Below are positions 28,553-39,996 of a DNA stretch of 64,000 nt, piece by piece. The stretch's first letter is position 1; each line of letters begins with the position of its first letter. Both the position numbers and the translations under genes were made by a program. The stretch spans positions 1 through 64,000 of the forward strand of contig NZ_NPBD01000018.1 of the NCBI RefSeq assembly GCF_002272745.1, in the 5' to 3' direction. This DNA comes from Terribacillus saccharophilus (GTDB taxonomy: Bacteria > Bacillota > Bacilli > Bacillales > Amphibacillaceae). Below the pieces are notes generated by a model. That model was not told the origin of the DNA and made no database searches. It worked only from the letters and a program-made list of their open reading frames with translations.

Positions 28553-29622
28553 GAGATGATTTTTTCGATGCGTATCTGCGGGATTTCAGTCAATGCTTTC
28601 ACTTGCCCTGTTTCTTGCTCGCGTACCATTGGCCTAGTCGGATGGTTACTATCAGTAAAGACAATCTCAGCAAGTTCCCCAGATGATAATCTGACCGTCG
28701 TGTTTTGCTGGGCATCGACAAATGCCTGGGTAAAGTGCTGAATCATTGCCGGATCAAATCGTCTGAATTGCTCCTCCAGGATGATGTCCACCGCTTCATA
28801 TGGAGATACAGCAACTCGGAAAGCACGTTCGGATATCAAAGCATGATATGTATCACAAATGGAGAGAAGACTCGCAAATGAATGGATCTTTTCCTTCGGT
28901 AATCGCAGCGGGTAACCAGCTCCATCTGCCCGTTCATGATGCTGGAGGATGGCCAGCTTCGCTTTGGAAGAGAGGAGAGAAGCCTGCTCAACCATACGAT
29001 AGGAGAAGGTTGGATGCTTTTGGACGTCATCCCATTCACTATCATGCAAACGGCGCTTCTGGATGTGATACGGCTGTTTAAGTTTGGCCATACCGCAATC
29101 AGCCAGGTAAGCAGCCAAACCGATTTGCTTGATATCCGCCTCAGAAAAACCTGCTTTTTGTAAGACAGCTGCTACAAGCGCAGCCGTACCTGCTGCGTGT
29201 TCTGACAAATAATCAATCTGCTTTCGGTATGAAGGTAAATTGAACACATTTCCTTCCCATTCACTGACCTTCTCCAGAACAGGGAGAATATGTTTTCGAA
29301 GTGCAGCTATATCGACAGCGGAGCCATGCTGCCATGCGTTGAATTGCTTTTGGTAGCCTTCAGCTGCTGCTGCATAGGCATCCTGGAAATGCACTTGTAT
29401 GATGGCAGGCTGAACCCTTACAGAATCCTTTTCAGGAACAAAACTGCTGCCATTCTCTAAATGACTGGCAACTGTTATTTCTTTTACGAGCATTTTTTGC
29501 AAATAAAAGATCTCCGTATCTGTCAGTACTGTCTTGCTTTTTACGAGCGGCATACCGCTTTTACCGATAACATCGGCTGTTACGATACAGCCAGCAACGA
29601 GCTGATTGGCTGAGACGATCAT
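28549..29622 (-). CDS. Degenerate HD-GYP domain protein
   Basis: A 357-residue protein with an N-terminal region of about 130 residues and an HD-GYP domain. HHE (228-230) and GYP (236-238) are clear, as is the downstream CDTYHALISERAFR. The metal-binding HD dyad is replaced: the expected LLHDIGK reads YLADCGM, with Ala174 in place of His. True HD-GYP enzymes hydrolyse cyclic di-GMP; this one may be inactive and act as a binding protein (inference). The start is uncertain: ATG 29622 is chosen because AAAGGATG precedes it, but TTG 29643 and ATG 29631 are in frame. Confidence 0.82.
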   Translation of the reverse strand: MIVSANQLVAGCIVTADVIGKSGMPLVKSKTVLTDTEIFYLQKMLVKEITVASHLENGSSFVPEKDSVRVQPAIIQVHFQDAYAAAAEGYQKQFNAWQHGSAVDIAALRKHILPVLEKVSEWEGNVFNLPSYRKQIDYLSEHAAGTAALVAAVLQKAGFSEADIKQIGLAAYLADCGMAKLKQPYHIQKRRLHDSEWDDVQKHPTFSYRMVEQASLLSSKAKLAILQHHERADGAGYPLRLPKEKIHSFASLLSICDTYHALISERAFRVAVSPYEAVDIILEEQFRRFDPAMIQHFTQAFVDAQQNTTVRLSSGELAEIVFTDSNHPTRPMVREQETGQVKALTEIPQIRIEKIIS

Positions 29623-29652
29623 ATCCTGCATCCTTTCATCCAAAGGTTATGT

Positions 29653-29690
29653 AAAAAAAAGCATTCCCACTATGGGAGCGGGAATGCTAA
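29653..29690 (-). terminator. gyrA terminator
   Basis: AGCATTCCC and GGGAATGCT flank an 11-base loop. Eight T follow on the minus strand. Confidence 0.85.
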
Positions 29691-29692
29691 TA

Positions 29693-32209
29693 TCATTCTT
29701 CTTCTGTATCATCAGTCTCTGATACTACTGGTTCCTCCAGCATATCATCTGAGACATCCTCGATTTCTTCCTCTTGCTCTTTATCAATACGAGCAACAGT
29801 AGCTACCGCCTCATTCTCCTGAATACGAATCAGAATAACACCCTGTGTATTCCGGCCAGTAGACGAAATACTTGAAACAGGCATCCGAATCAATACACCG
29901 GAGACTGTAATGATCATGATATCTTCTTCACCGGTAACCGGCTTAGCTGATACCATCTGTCCTGTTTTATCCGTGATCTTGGATGTAAGGATTCCTTTAC
30001 CGCCGCGATTCGTGATGCGATACTCCGACTCAGGTGTCCGTTTTCCGAAGCCTTTTTCGGTAACATTCAGGATCTCGACACCTTCATCGATTATATCCAT
30101 GGACACGACCGAATCATCTTCTCCGCGCAGAGTTATCCCTTTAACCCCTGCCGCAGTACGGCCCATTGGTCTGATTTGCTCCTCTGGGAATCGGATCAGG
30201 TAACCATTCTTCGTCGCGATCATGATATGTTTATGACCATCTGTCATACGAACAGATATCAATTCATCATCCTCACGCAAGTTCAATGCGATAAGACCGC
30301 CCTTACGAATATTGGCGAATTGAGATAGGGTTGTCCGTTTGGAAATCCCTTGTTTGGTTGTGAATATCAAATACCAGTCATCTGCGAACTCTTTGACTGG
30401 AATCAAAGCGTTAATCCATTCGCCTTTTTCGATTTCCAGCATATTGATGATTGGAATACCTTTTGCTGTACGGCTGAATTCCGGCACCTCATAGCCTTTC
30501 GCACGATATACTTTTCCTTTGTTCGTGAAGAACAGAATCGTATCATGTGTGCTGGTCGAAATAAGATGTTCGACGAAGTCATCTTCGTTTGTTCCCATAC
30601 CTTGGATTCCTCGGCCGCCGCGTCCTTGGCTGCGGTAAGTGTTTGAAGGCAGGCGTTTGATATAGCCTTGGTGCGTTAATGTGATAACGACATTCTCAAC
30701 AGGAATAAGTGCTTCATCCTCTATGAAGTCAATACCGCCAATAACGATTTCTGTACGGCGTTCATCACCGAAACGTTCCTTGATCTCCGTCAATTCTTCA
30801 CGAATGATCTCAAGCACCTTCTCTTCATCAGCAAGTATCGCTTTGAGTTCCGCAATCACTTTGACCAGTTCTTGATACTCATCTTCAATCTTGTCACGCT
30901 CCAGGCCAGTCAGGCGCTGCAAACGCATATCTAGGATTGCTTGTGCTTGCTTATCAGAAAGTTTGAAGCGCTCCATTAGTCCTTCACGAGCAATATCTGT
31001 TGTCTGGGAGGCGCGGATCAAGCTGATGATCTCATCGAGATTATCCAGGGCAATCCGTAACCCTTCCAGGATATGTGCTCTAGCTTCTGCTTTACGCAAT
31101 TCGAATTCTGTTCTGCGGCGGATGATGACTTGCTGGTGATCAAGATAATGTGTCAATGCTTGTTTCAAGTTCAAAATCTGTGGTTTATCATCCACAAGGG
31201 CAAGCATATTAATCCCGAAGGATGTTTGCAGAGCTGTATGCTTGTACAAATTGTTAAGAATGACATTCGGGTTCGCATCACGGCGAACTTCGACCACGAC
31301 GCGCATACCGTTACGGTCGGATTCATCCCGCAGATCCGTAATTCCTTCAATACGCTTATCACGGACAAGTTCTGCGATTTTCTCGACAAGACGTGCCTTA
31401 TTCACCTGATATGGTAATTCATGCACAAGAATGGTCGATTTGCCGTTATCATGCTCGATAATTTCTGTTTTGGCACGAATCGTAATCGAACCGCGGCCAG
31501 TTTCATACGCTTTCCGAATACCGCTTCGACCCAGGATCTCAGCTGCAGTTGGGAAATCCGGACCGAATATATAATCATCCATCAATTCCTCGATAGTGAT
31601 ATCCGGATTCTTACTAAGTGCCAGAACCGCATTTATCGTTTCATTCAGGTTATGAGGCGGGATATTGGTTGCCATACCTACCGCAATACCTGAAGCTCCA
31701 TTCACAAGCAGGTTCGGGAATCGGGCTGGCATTACGAGCGGCTGTTTCTCAGAGCCGTCATAGTTATCGCCAAAATCGATCGTATCCTTGTTGATATCAC
31801 GCAAGAGCTCCATGGATATCTTGGACATACGTGCTTCTGTATACCGCATTGCCGCTGCTGAGTCACCGTCCACAGAACCGAAGTTTCCATGTCCGTCTAC
31901 GAGCATATAACGATAACTGAAATCCTGTGCCATACGGACCATCGCTTCGTACACAGCTGTATCACCATGCGGGTGATATTTACCGATTACTTCCCCGACG
32001 ATACGGGCTGATTTCTTATATGCCTTATCAGCATGCATACCCAAATCATGCAATGCATAAAGGATTCTGCGATGCACCGGCTTCAAGCCGTCTCTCGCAT
32101 CAGGCAATGCACGCGCTACGATAACGCTCATTGCATAGTCAAGGAACGACGTACGCATTTCCTGACTTATATCTCTTTCTTGCACACTTGGACGTAATTC
32201 ATCCGCCAT
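29693..32209 (-). CDS. gyrA: DNA gyrase subunit A
   Basis: An 838-residue type II topoisomerase subunit. The winged-helix breakage-reunion domain holds catalytic Tyr123 (MRYTEA). The tower and coiled coil follow, then a C-terminal beta-pinwheel with the GyrA box QGRGGRGI, and a very acidic tail (last 35 residues, many Glu/Asp). With GyrB it introduces negative supercoils. The quinolone pocket reads GDTAVYE with Thr84, where B. subtilis has Ser. ATG 32209 has AGGAGGT six bases upstream. It follows gyrB by 43 bases. Confidence 0.98.
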   Translation of the reverse strand: MADELRPSVQERDISQEMRTSFLDYAMSVIVARALPDARDGLKPVHRRILYALHDLGMHADKAYKKSARIVGEVIGKYHPHGDTAVYEAMVRMAQDFSYRYMLVDGHGNFGSVDGDSAAAMRYTEARMSKISMELLRDINKDTIDFGDNYDGSEKQPLVMPARFPNLLVNGASGIAVGMATNIPPHNLNETINAVLALSKNPDITIEELMDDYIFGPDFPTAAEILGRSGIRKAYETGRGSITIRAKTEIIEHDNGKSTILVHELPYQVNKARLVEKIAELVRDKRIEGITDLRDESDRNGMRVVVEVRRDANPNVILNNLYKHTALQTSFGINMLALVDDKPQILNLKQALTHYLDHQQVIIRRRTEFELRKAEARAHILEGLRIALDNLDEIISLIRASQTTDIAREGLMERFKLSDKQAQAILDMRLQRLTGLERDKIEDEYQELVKVIAELKAILADEEKVLEIIREELTEIKERFGDERRTEIVIGGIDFIEDEALIPVENVVITLTHQGYIKRLPSNTYRSQGRGGRGIQGMGTNEDDFVEHLISTSTHDTILFFTNKGKVYRAKGYEVPEFSRTAKGIPIINMLEIEKGEWINALIPVKEFADDWYLIFTTKQGISKRTTLSQFANIRKGGLIALNLREDDELISVRMTDGHKHIMIATKNGYLIRFPEEQIRPMGRTAAGVKGITLRGEDDSVVSMDIIDEGVEILNVTEKGFGKRTPESEYRITNRGGKGILTSKITDKTGQMVSAKPVTGEEDIMIITVSGVLIRMPVSSISSTGRNTQGVILIRIQENEAVATVARIDKEQEEEIEDVSDDMLEEPVVSETDDTEEE

Positions 32210-32252
32210 GCGAAAACCTCCTGTCAAATTGCCGGAACCAATATTCGATTGG

Positions 32253-34181
<1,929 letters not shown>

Positions 34182-34200
34182 TTAAATCACCTGCATTTCT

Positions 34201-34446
34201 TTAAAGGTTATCTTCTTCTATCATTCTCGGAACCGTTGTATCAGCCCGTTTCTTCAATGTCTGCACGGATAAAGGACTAGAATAAATCCGATCAGTGGTG
34301 ACAATGATAGATTTGGCTGATACATGGTCCGCTTCATCGTTTTCTGCCAAAGTGGGATCAACTGTTTTAGCAGCTTGACCGTATTCCAAGATGGCCACCA
34401 CTTCTTCAGCTCTAACGACATTATTCCAACCGATCGAGATGAACAT
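34201..34446 (-). CDS. remB: Extracellular matrix regulator RemB (DUF370)
   Basis: An 81-residue DUF370-family protein, the yaaB position of B. subtilis. RemB and its paralogue RemA are needed for biofilm matrix gene expression; RemA is a DNA-binding protein that assembles into rings. The N-terminal FISIGWNNVVRAEEVVAIL is characteristic. Its ATG shares one base with the recF stop (TGATG), so translation is coupled to recF. It lies 19 bases before gyrB. Confidence 0.92.
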   Translation of the reverse strand: MFISIGWNNVVRAEEVVAILEYGQAAKTVDPTLAENDEADHVSAKSIIVTTDRIYSSPLSVQTLKKRADTTVPRMIEEDNL

Positions 34447-35570
34447 CAGGATCCTCCTGACTCACTGACAAGCTTCCCTGATTTTATTGTAAACAGTTCT
34501 GCCTGTTTCAGAGTTTTATGCTGGATACCTGATACATTCGTCGTCGAGACAAAGGTTTGGACTTTCCCCTGTATCGTTTCAAGCAGATGCGATTGCCTGC
34601 TGTCATCCAGCTCGCTTAAGACATCATCCAGCAATAGAATCGGATAATCTCCGACCTCGTTATAGATTAGTTCTATCTCAGCCAGCTTCAATGACAAAGC
34701 TGTCGTACGCTGCTGACCTTGTGAACCGAAAGCTTGTACATCTTTCCCATTCACATAAAAAGACAGGTCATCACGATGGGGGCCTGCTAAAGTTGTCCCT
34801 CTTTCCACTTCACGTGTCCGTAATTCAGAGAATTTCTCCTCATAAGCTACTTTCAGCGTTTCCTTATCGGATTCTTCTGATACGTGTAAGTTGGAAAGAT
34901 ATTCTATATCAAGAGTCTCCTGCTTCGTCGTGATGCTCTGGTGGATGGGCTGCGCCCATTTGCGGAGCAGTCTGAGGAAGAGGAAACGTTTCTCTAATAT
35001 GATGGCAGCATGCTCAATCAACTGCTCCGTCAGCACATCAAGCATTGTCGGATCAGCCTGGCGCCGCTGCATAAGCTTCAGCAGATGATTCCGCTGCTTC
35101 AAAACTTTTTGGTATTGTCCAAGGTGGTAGATATAGACCGGCTGAATCTGGCCGATCTCCATATCAATAAAACGCCTGCGAATTTGCGGACTGCCTTTCA
35201 CCAAGTTCAGATCCTCAGGAGCGAACATGACGACATTAAGCGCCCCGATATAATCACTTAGGCGTTTTTGTTCCAGATGATTCAGTTTTGCTTTTTTCCC
35301 TTTGGACGATAGGACGATCTCAAGCGGAAACCGCTGTTTCCGCTTGAGGATGCTCCCTTCTATTTTAGCATAATCTTGGTCCCATTGGATAAGTTCTTTA
35401 TCTTTAGGGGTTCGATGCGATTTGGAGAAGGCGAGCACGTAGATGGCTTCCATCAGGTTCGTCTTGCCCTGTGCATTCTCGCCGATGATTACATTCACTT
35501 TATCGTCGAATTGAAGCTGCAGCTTATCGTAATTCCGATAATGCGTAAGCGTTAGCTCTTGGATATGCAT
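34446..35570 (-). CDS. recF: DNA replication and repair protein RecF
   Basis: A 374-residue SMC-like ATPase. Walker [10 protein letters not shown] is at about residues 30-38, the ABC signature FGSQGQQRT is near residue 282, and Walker [13 protein letters not shown] is near 305. RecF binds gapped DNA and, with RecO and RecR, loads RecA. The gene is in its conserved place after dnaN and yaaA and couples to remB. Confidence 0.97.
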   Translation of the reverse strand: MHIQELTLTHYRNYDKLQLQFDDKVNVIIGENAQGKTNLMEAIYVLAFSKSHRTPKDKELIQWDQDYAKIEGSILKRKQRFPLEIVLSSKGKKAKLNHLEQKRLSDYIGALNVVMFAPEDLNLVKGSPQIRRRFIDMEIGQIQPVYIYHLGQYQKVLKQRNHLLKLMQRRQADPTMLDVLTEQLIEHAAIILEKRFLFLRLLRKWAQPIHQSITTKQETLDIEYLSNLHVSEESDKETLKVAYEEKFSELRTREVERGTTLAGPHRDDLSFYVNGKDVQAFGSQGQQRTTALSLKLAEIELIYNEVGDYPILLLDDVLSELDDSRQSHLLETIQGKVQTFVSTTNVSGIQHKTLKQAELFTIKSGKLVSESGGS

Positions 35571-35600
35571 GCTTAGGTCCTTTCTGTATCCGGCAGACTG

Positions 35601-35822
35601 CTATGCCTTTTTGACAATGAAAACTTCGGATGTCGCCGGCAGCTCTACACGATCCTCCGGATACAGCTTCCTGCCGCGTCTGTTTTCTTCCTCGCCATTG
35701 ACCAGCACTGGATAATCAGCTAAATACAGCTTGACCATTCCGCCGCTCTCGACAGCATTCACTAGCTTCAGGAATTTCCCAAGCTGGATATATTCGGTGT
35801 TGATTTGAATTTCTTCGTTCAT
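35601..35822 (-). CDS. yaaA: S4-domain protein YaaA
   Basis: A 73-residue S4 RNA-binding domain protein of the YaaA type, located between dnaN and recF throughout bacilli. Conserved elements are the LGKFLKLVNAVESGG helix-turn and the VNGEEENRRGRKLYPEDRV strand region. A role in large ribosomal subunit assembly has been proposed for the family (rlbA). The ATG at 35822 has GGAG seven bases upstream; the longer frame from 35858 does not fit the family. Confidence 0.9.
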   Translation of the reverse strand: MNEEIQINTEYIQLGKFLKLVNAVESGGMVKLYLADYPVLVNGEEENRRGRKLYPEDRVELPATSEVFIVKKA

Positions 35823-35867
35823 TTCCGCTCTCCTTACTTTATGTTGCCTTCTTATCATTTTACTAAA

Positions 35868-35980
35868 GTATCCACAACTTTGAAAGTTATTTTCATTATG
35901 CCCAATCCTTCAAGGCATCATGTTATGCACAGAAAAAAAGCACCGCCGTCGGGGCAGTGCTTTTATCCACATGTGTATAA
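35868..35980. other. DnaA-box cluster downstream of dnaN
   Basis: Within about 110 bases: a perfect TTATCCACA (35963-35971), immediately followed by the one-mismatch TGTGTATAA (35972-35980), plus one-mismatch sites GTATCCACA (35868-35876) and TTATGCACA (35923-35931). It overlaps the dnaN stop and terminator. Confidence 0.6.
35933..35966 (-). terminator. dnaN terminator
   Basis: On the minus strand GCACTGCC pairs with GGCGGTGC, with one U-G pair. Seven T follow. Confidence 0.75.
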
Positions 35981-35981
35981 C

Positions 35982-37124
35982 TCAATACGTACGAACTGGT
36001 GTAATCAGCTGCAGCAAGTCCTCATCATCCGTTGGACGGATAAGGAATGGGCGCATCGCTCCCGTGAATTCAATCTTCACTTGCTCACTTTCAATGACCT
36101 TCAGTGCATCCATCATATATTTGGCACTAAAGCTGATTCGCAATTCTTCTCCTGAAATTTCCTGAACGGTTACTTCTTCTACGACACGTCCAACTTCAGG
36201 GGAATTACTGCTGATTTCCAGCTGTTCGGAATCCTGGGTTACCAGTTTCACAACATTATTTCTATTTTCTTTCGCCAGTAAGGATGCTCGGTCGATGGAG
36301 CGGAGCAGTTCCTTCGTGTCGATCAGCAATGATGTCTTGCTTTCTGATGGAATCAGACGAGATGTATCCGGATAGTTTCCTTCCAGCAAACGAGATAGGA
36401 AGTACAGATGTTTAGTTCGGAACAAGATCTGGTTATTAGTGATCCGAATTTCGACAGGATCTTGGTTTTCATCAAGGATTTTGTTCAATTCCGTCAAGCT
36501 TTTACCAGGGATGACAACATTTTGGAACCCTAATGCGGCTTCATTTGTTGAAACAGGGATCTGACGGGATGCTAAGCGGTGACTATCTGTCGCAACAAAA
36601 TGCAATTGATCTTCCTGAACACGGACATTTACTCCAGTTAGCAGCGGTCGCGTTTCTTGAGTTGATACAGCAAATACAGTTTCTTTAATGACGTTTTTCA
36701 ATAAGTCAGCAGGAAGTTCAAAGCTATCTTCACTATGCAGCTTCGGCAACTGTGGATATTCCTCTGCATCTTGGCCATTTAATTTGAATTCTGCACTTCC
36801 GGATCGGATTGTTACGTTCAATTGTGCATCAGATTCAATTTCTACTGCATTCATCGGTACTTTCCGAACAATTTCCGGGAAATACTTTGCTTGCAGTACA
36901 ATGCTGCCAGGTTCTATTTGTTCTACATAGACAATGCCATCTTCTTCTTTTGGAATGAAGGATTCGATGGAAATATCAGAATCACTTCCTGTTAACGTAA
37001 TGCCATCTTCTTTTGCTTCGATTTTCATCCCTGTAAGGATTGGAATTGCTGTTCTGGATGAGATTGCTTTCACAACATCCTGGATACTTGCTAAAAGCCG
37101 ATCACGTTGTATGACAAATTTCAT
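35982..37124 (-). CDS. dnaN: DNA polymerase III beta sliding clamp
   Basis: A 380-residue clamp with three similar domains (about 1-125, 128-245 and 247-380) that dimerises around DNA and tethers polymerases. The C-terminal LITPVRTY is the family ending. It lies 188 bases after dnaA; the gap contains DnaA boxes and the likely unwinding site. The ribosome site GAGGAACGCAATTATC places the start at 37124. Confidence 0.98.
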   Translation of the reverse strand: MKFVIQRDRLLASIQDVVKAISSRTAIPILTGMKIEAKEDGITLTGSDSDISIESFIPKEEDGIVYVEQIEPGSIVLQAKYFPEIVRKVPMNAVEIESDAQLNVTIRSGSAEFKLNGQDAEEYPQLPKLHSEDSFELPADLLKNVIKETVFAVSTQETRPLLTGVNVRVQEDQLHFVATDSHRLASRQIPVSTNEAALGFQNVVIPGKSLTELNKILDENQDPVEIRITNNQILFRTKHLYFLSRLLEGNYPDTSRLIPSESKTSLLIDTKELLRSIDRASLLAKENRNNVVKLVTQDSEQLEISSNSPEVGRVVEEVTVQEISGEELRISFSAKYMMDALKVIESEQVKIEFTGAMRPFLIRPTDDEDLLQLITPVRTY

Positions 37125-37149
37125 GATAATTGCGTTCCTCCTATGGGGG

Positions 37150-37301
37150 GTTCTTCTTATTAATTATTATTTATAAAAATACAGTAGTAGTAATAGGGCC
37201 TGTGATTATGTGGATAAGTATGAAAAAGACCAGTAATACCAATAAAAATACCCTGTGGATAATATGTGAATAAAAAAAGACTTTATGCACGTTTATCAAC
37301 A
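37150..37301. other. oriC: oriC unwinding region between dnaA and dnaN
   Basis: Perfect DnaA boxes TGTGGATAA lie at 37209-37217 and 37254-37262, with one-mismatch boxes at 37265-37273 and 37293-37301. Towards dnaN come a GC-rich spacer (GGGCC, 37196-37200), then five DnaA-trio triplets at 37182-37196 (reading 3' to 5' on the plus strand: GAT AAT GAT GAT GAC), then an AT-rich stretch (37152-37181). This is the basal unwinding layout described for B. subtilis. Confidence 0.88.
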
Positions 37302-37312
37302 GGGTCCAATCG

Positions 37313-38662
37313 TCAGAAAGATTTGAGTCTTTCTTTTATTTCATCGATGTCGCGCTGTAAATCCTGATCTACACTTAGTAGTTTAGAGATTTTCTCATGC
37401 GCGTGAATAACGGTTGTATGGTCTCTGCCGCCGAATTCTTCTCCAATTTTCGGTAAAGAGAAATCAGTCAGTTCCCTTGATAGGAACATAGCGATTTGGC
37501 GAGGGAAAGCGATAGCCTTCGTACGTTTCTTCGCAGTGAATTCTTCCAAGCGGACATTGTAGCGCTCGCCAACTTGTTCCTGAATCGCATGGATCGTAAT
37601 AACTTTTGGCTTTGAGCTAGGAATGATATTTTTCAGTGCATCTGCAGCTAAGGAAGCATCAATATCCGAGTTGATAAGAGATGAATAAGCAACAACGCGT
37701 ATAAGAGCACCTTCCAGCTCCCGGATATTGGTGTCTATTTGATTGGCAATGTACAGCATAACTTCATTTGGAATGTCCAGGCCTTCTGCTTTTGCTTTCT
37801 TGCGAAGGATAGCAATCCGCGTTTCCAGATCCGGAGGTGTAATATCCGTGATCAATCCCCATTCAAAACGGGACCTGAGCCGGTCCTCCAATGTTGGTAT
37901 TTCTTTTGGCGGCCGGTCACTGGAAATGATAATTTGTTTATTTTCTTCATGTAACGCATTAAATGTATGGAAGAACTCTTCCTGCGTCTGTTCTTTTCCA
38001 GCCAAGAATTGAATATCATCTATAAGAAGGACGTCGATATTACGGTATTTAGCCCGAAATTCGGCTGTTTTATTATCCCTGATGGCATTGATGAATTCAT
38101 TCGTGAACTTTTCAGAGGATAAGTAAACGACTTTTGCATTCGGATTATGATCCAAGACATAATGTCCGATTCCATGCATTAAATGGGTTTTACCAAGTCC
38201 GACACCACCATAGATGAATAGCGGATTATAGGCTTTGGCCGGTGCTTCTGCAACAGCAAGTGAAGCAGCATGTGCGAACCGGTTGCCTGAGCCAATAACG
38301 AATGTATCAAATGTGTACTTGCTATTCAGCATGCTTTTTGGTGATTCTGCCAACGTATCCTTTACGGCAGCTTTCTTTGGCATCGGCTGGCGGATGACTT
38401 CTTCTTCCTGCTGAAACTCTGGAATGATGAATTTCGTCTGCAGCCGATTGCCAGTCACTTCATAAAGTGTATCTCCGATCAAAGAGGAGTAGCTGCTTTC
38501 CAGCCAATCTCTGGCGAATTCGTTGGGGGCTTCAATCACAAGTGTATCTTCTTCAATTGCATAAGCTTGTGTATTTTTCAACCAAGTATCAAAGCTCGGC
38601 TTACTGATTCGTTTCTCAATTGCTTGTAATGTTTTTTTCCATAAATCCTGAATATTCTCCAA
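37313..38662 (-). CDS. dnaA: Chromosomal replication initiator DnaA
   Basis: A 449-residue initiator. Domain I (1-80) is followed by a short linker, then the AAA+ domain with Walker [10 protein letters not shown] (about 152-160) and Walker B LLIDDIQF, and the C-terminal helix-turn-helix with [15 protein letters not shown] that reads DnaA boxes. It opens the origin and loads the helicase. Translation starts at TTG 38662, after AGGGGG with eight-base spacing; MENIQDLW matches the B. subtilis N-terminus. DnaA boxes upstream suggest autoregulation. Confidence 0.98.
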   Translation of the reverse strand: MENIQDLWKKTLQAIEKRISKPSFDTWLKNTQAYAIEEDTLVIEAPNEFARDWLESSYSSLIGDTLYEVTGNRLQTKFIIPEFQQEEEVIRQPMPKKAAVKDTLAESPKSMLNSKYTFDTFVIGSGNRFAHAASLAVAEAPAKAYNPLFIYGGVGLGKTHLMHGIGHYVLDHNPNAKVVYLSSEKFTNEFINAIRDNKTAEFRAKYRNIDVLLIDDIQFLAGKEQTQEEFFHTFNALHEENKQIIISSDRPPKEIPTLEDRLRSRFEWGLITDITPPDLETRIAILRKKAKAEGLDIPNEVMLYIANQIDTNIRELEGALIRVVAYSSLINSDIDASLAADALKNIIPSSKPKVITIHAIQEQVGERYNVRLEEFTAKKRTKAIAFPRQIAMFLSRELTDFSLPKIGEEFGGRDHTTVIHAHEKISKLLSVDQDLQRDIDEIKERLKSF

Positions 38663-38803
38663 CAGGCATCCCCCTTTCTGAAAAAATGAAAGAAGCAGTC
38701 ACTTTCTCAAAGAACTGCATCATGATAGGTATTAAAAGGCCTTTTCGAAACATGCTAAAAAAGGATCGCGCATGCAAAAAGACCGTGCACATATATATAT
38801 GGA

Positions 38804-39143
38804 TGTGGATAGAAAATCCGCATATTAAAGGGCAATGAAGCTACTTCTTCAGTTGTCCACGTTGCTGTTGATAACTGTATCTACAGACCTGTGAATAGAT
38901 GTCCACAGCTTATCCACACTCTGTGGATAACGGATTTTGGTGATGATGTTATCCAATCAGTAAAACACAGATATGATACCAGAATAATCCTTGTCTTGCA
39001 ATGCTTAATCGACAGTTATCCACAAATGCCGGCGAGTGTAGACAAAATATATCCACAGCATGCGTTTATGTGTGTAAGTTGTCGAAAACCTGTGTGGAAA
39101 AAGTTATACACAGGGTTACTAGATTAACATGGGCTGTGGATAA
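38804..39143. other. oriC: oriC DnaA-box cluster upstream of dnaA
   Basis: Perfect DnaA boxes lie at 38910-38918, 38922-38930 (inverted pair), 39016-39024 and 39135-39143. One-mismatch boxes are at 38804-38812, 39049-39057, 39093-39101 and 39104-39112. A perfect Spo0A box TTGTCGAA (39079-39086) lies among them. This corresponds to the incAB box region of B. subtilis. Confidence 0.9.
39079..39086 (+). promoter_or_regulatory. Spo0A box in oriC
   Basis: TTGTCGAA is a perfect 0A box. A one-mismatch copy (TGTCGATT on the minus strand, 39007-39014) lies one base from a DnaA box. Spo0A binding at oriC restrains replication at sporulation onset in B. subtilis. Confidence 0.6.
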
Positions 39144-39175
39144 AAGAAAGAGATGATCCAGCAAAAAATGATAGG

Positions 39176-39205
39176 TTGACATGTCTGCCTTTTTTTACGT
39201 ATAAT
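39176..39205 (+). promoter_or_regulatory. SigA promoter of rpmH
   Basis: Both hexamers are perfect: TTGACA (39176-39181) and TATAAT (39200-39205), with an 18-base spacer. Confidence 0.88.
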
Positions 39206-39269
39206 GTTCAAGACTGTCTATGACCTTTCGCAATTTTTTTGATATATCCTCAAGGGAGGTGTTTTATAT

Positions 39270-39404
39270 ATGAAACGTACATTCCAACCTAATACTCGTA
39301 AAAGAAAAAAAGTACACGGCTTCCGTGAACGTATGAGCACAAAAAACGGACGTAATGTTCTAGCTCGTCGTCGTCGTAAAGGAAGAAAAGTATTGTCTGC
39401 ATAA
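39270..39404 (+). CDS. rpmH: 50S ribosomal protein L34
   Basis: A 44-residue, Arg/Lys-rich protein beginning [14 protein letters not shown] and ending [10 protein letters not shown], the full L34 sequence pattern. It binds 23S rRNA in the large subunit. A strong AAGGGAGGTG ribosome site and a near-consensus promoter precede it. It begins the rightward gene set of the origin, before rnpA, as in nearly all bacteria. Confidence 0.98.
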   Translation: MKRTFQPNTRKRKKVHGFRERMSTKNGRNVLARRRRKGRKVLSA

Positions 39405-39433
39405 GGCCACTTACGTATGTAGTGGTCTTTTTG
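39403..39433 (+). terminator. rpmH terminator (partial)
   Basis: GGCCACT and AGTGGTC flank a loop of about ten bases, followed by TTTTT. It probably reduces, rather than abolishes, readthrough into rnpA. Confidence 0.7.
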
Positions 39434-39492
39434 ACTTTATATACTTGATCAGTGGAAATGACACAGCCAACGCTGTGCTTTTACATGAATGG

Positions 39493-39540
39493 AGAAGGAG
39501 AATAAACTACAAGCTTAAATGCCGCGTTTATTCTCCTTCT
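39493..39540 (+). promoter_or_regulatory. Long perfect stem-loop between rpmH and rnpA
   Basis: A 15-bp perfect stem (39493-39507 with 39526-39540) has an 18-base loop. The tail TTCAAATT is too weak for a good terminator. It may be an RNase III or processing site or an mRNA stabiliser ahead of rnpA. Confidence 0.55.
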
Positions 39541-39590
39541 TTCAAATTAAAGACTATTTCTGCAAATAGGCATGTTTGAGGGGACCCTCT

Positions 39591-39962
39591 ATGAAGAAAG
39601 AATATCGAATCAAAAAGAATGAGGCATTCCAGGAAGTTTTCCAAAAGGGGAACTCTTTTGCGAACCGTCAACTCGTTCTATATTATAAGAAGCAGGATAC
39701 AGCTGATGCACATTTCCGCATCGGTCTTTCTGTCAGCAAGAAACTTGGAAACGCTGTTATGCGAAACAAGATAAAGCGCTATTTGAGACAAGCCTTCCAT
39801 GAACTGGATGAGCAGGTTGTTCCGGGCTACGATTTTATTGTCATCGCCAGGCAGCCAGCGAAGGATATGGCTTACCAGGAACTGAAAAAAAGCTTGATTC
39901 ATGTGCTTTGGAAATCACATCTGCTGAAACAGCCAAACAGGAAAAATAAAGAGAAGCAATAG
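39591..39962 (+). CDS. rnpA: Ribonuclease P protein component
   Basis: A 123-residue basic protein with the RNase P signature NRIKRxxR-type block (here [12 protein letters not shown], about residues 60-71). It binds the RNase P RNA and helps it cut 5' leaders from tRNA precursors. The ATG at 39591 has GAGGGG with about seven-base spacing; an in-frame TTG at 39576 would add five unrelated residues. It lies between rpmH and yidC as expected. Confidence 0.95.
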   Translation: MKKEYRIKKNEAFQEVFQKGNSFANRQLVLYYKKQDTADAHFRIGLSVSKKLGNAVMRNKIKRYLRQAFHELDEQVVPGYDFIVIARQPAKDMAYQELKKSLIHVLWKSHLLKQPNRKNKEKQ

Positions 39963-39996
39963 GGAAAGTCTTATGCAAGGAAGTTAAGGAGGAAAC

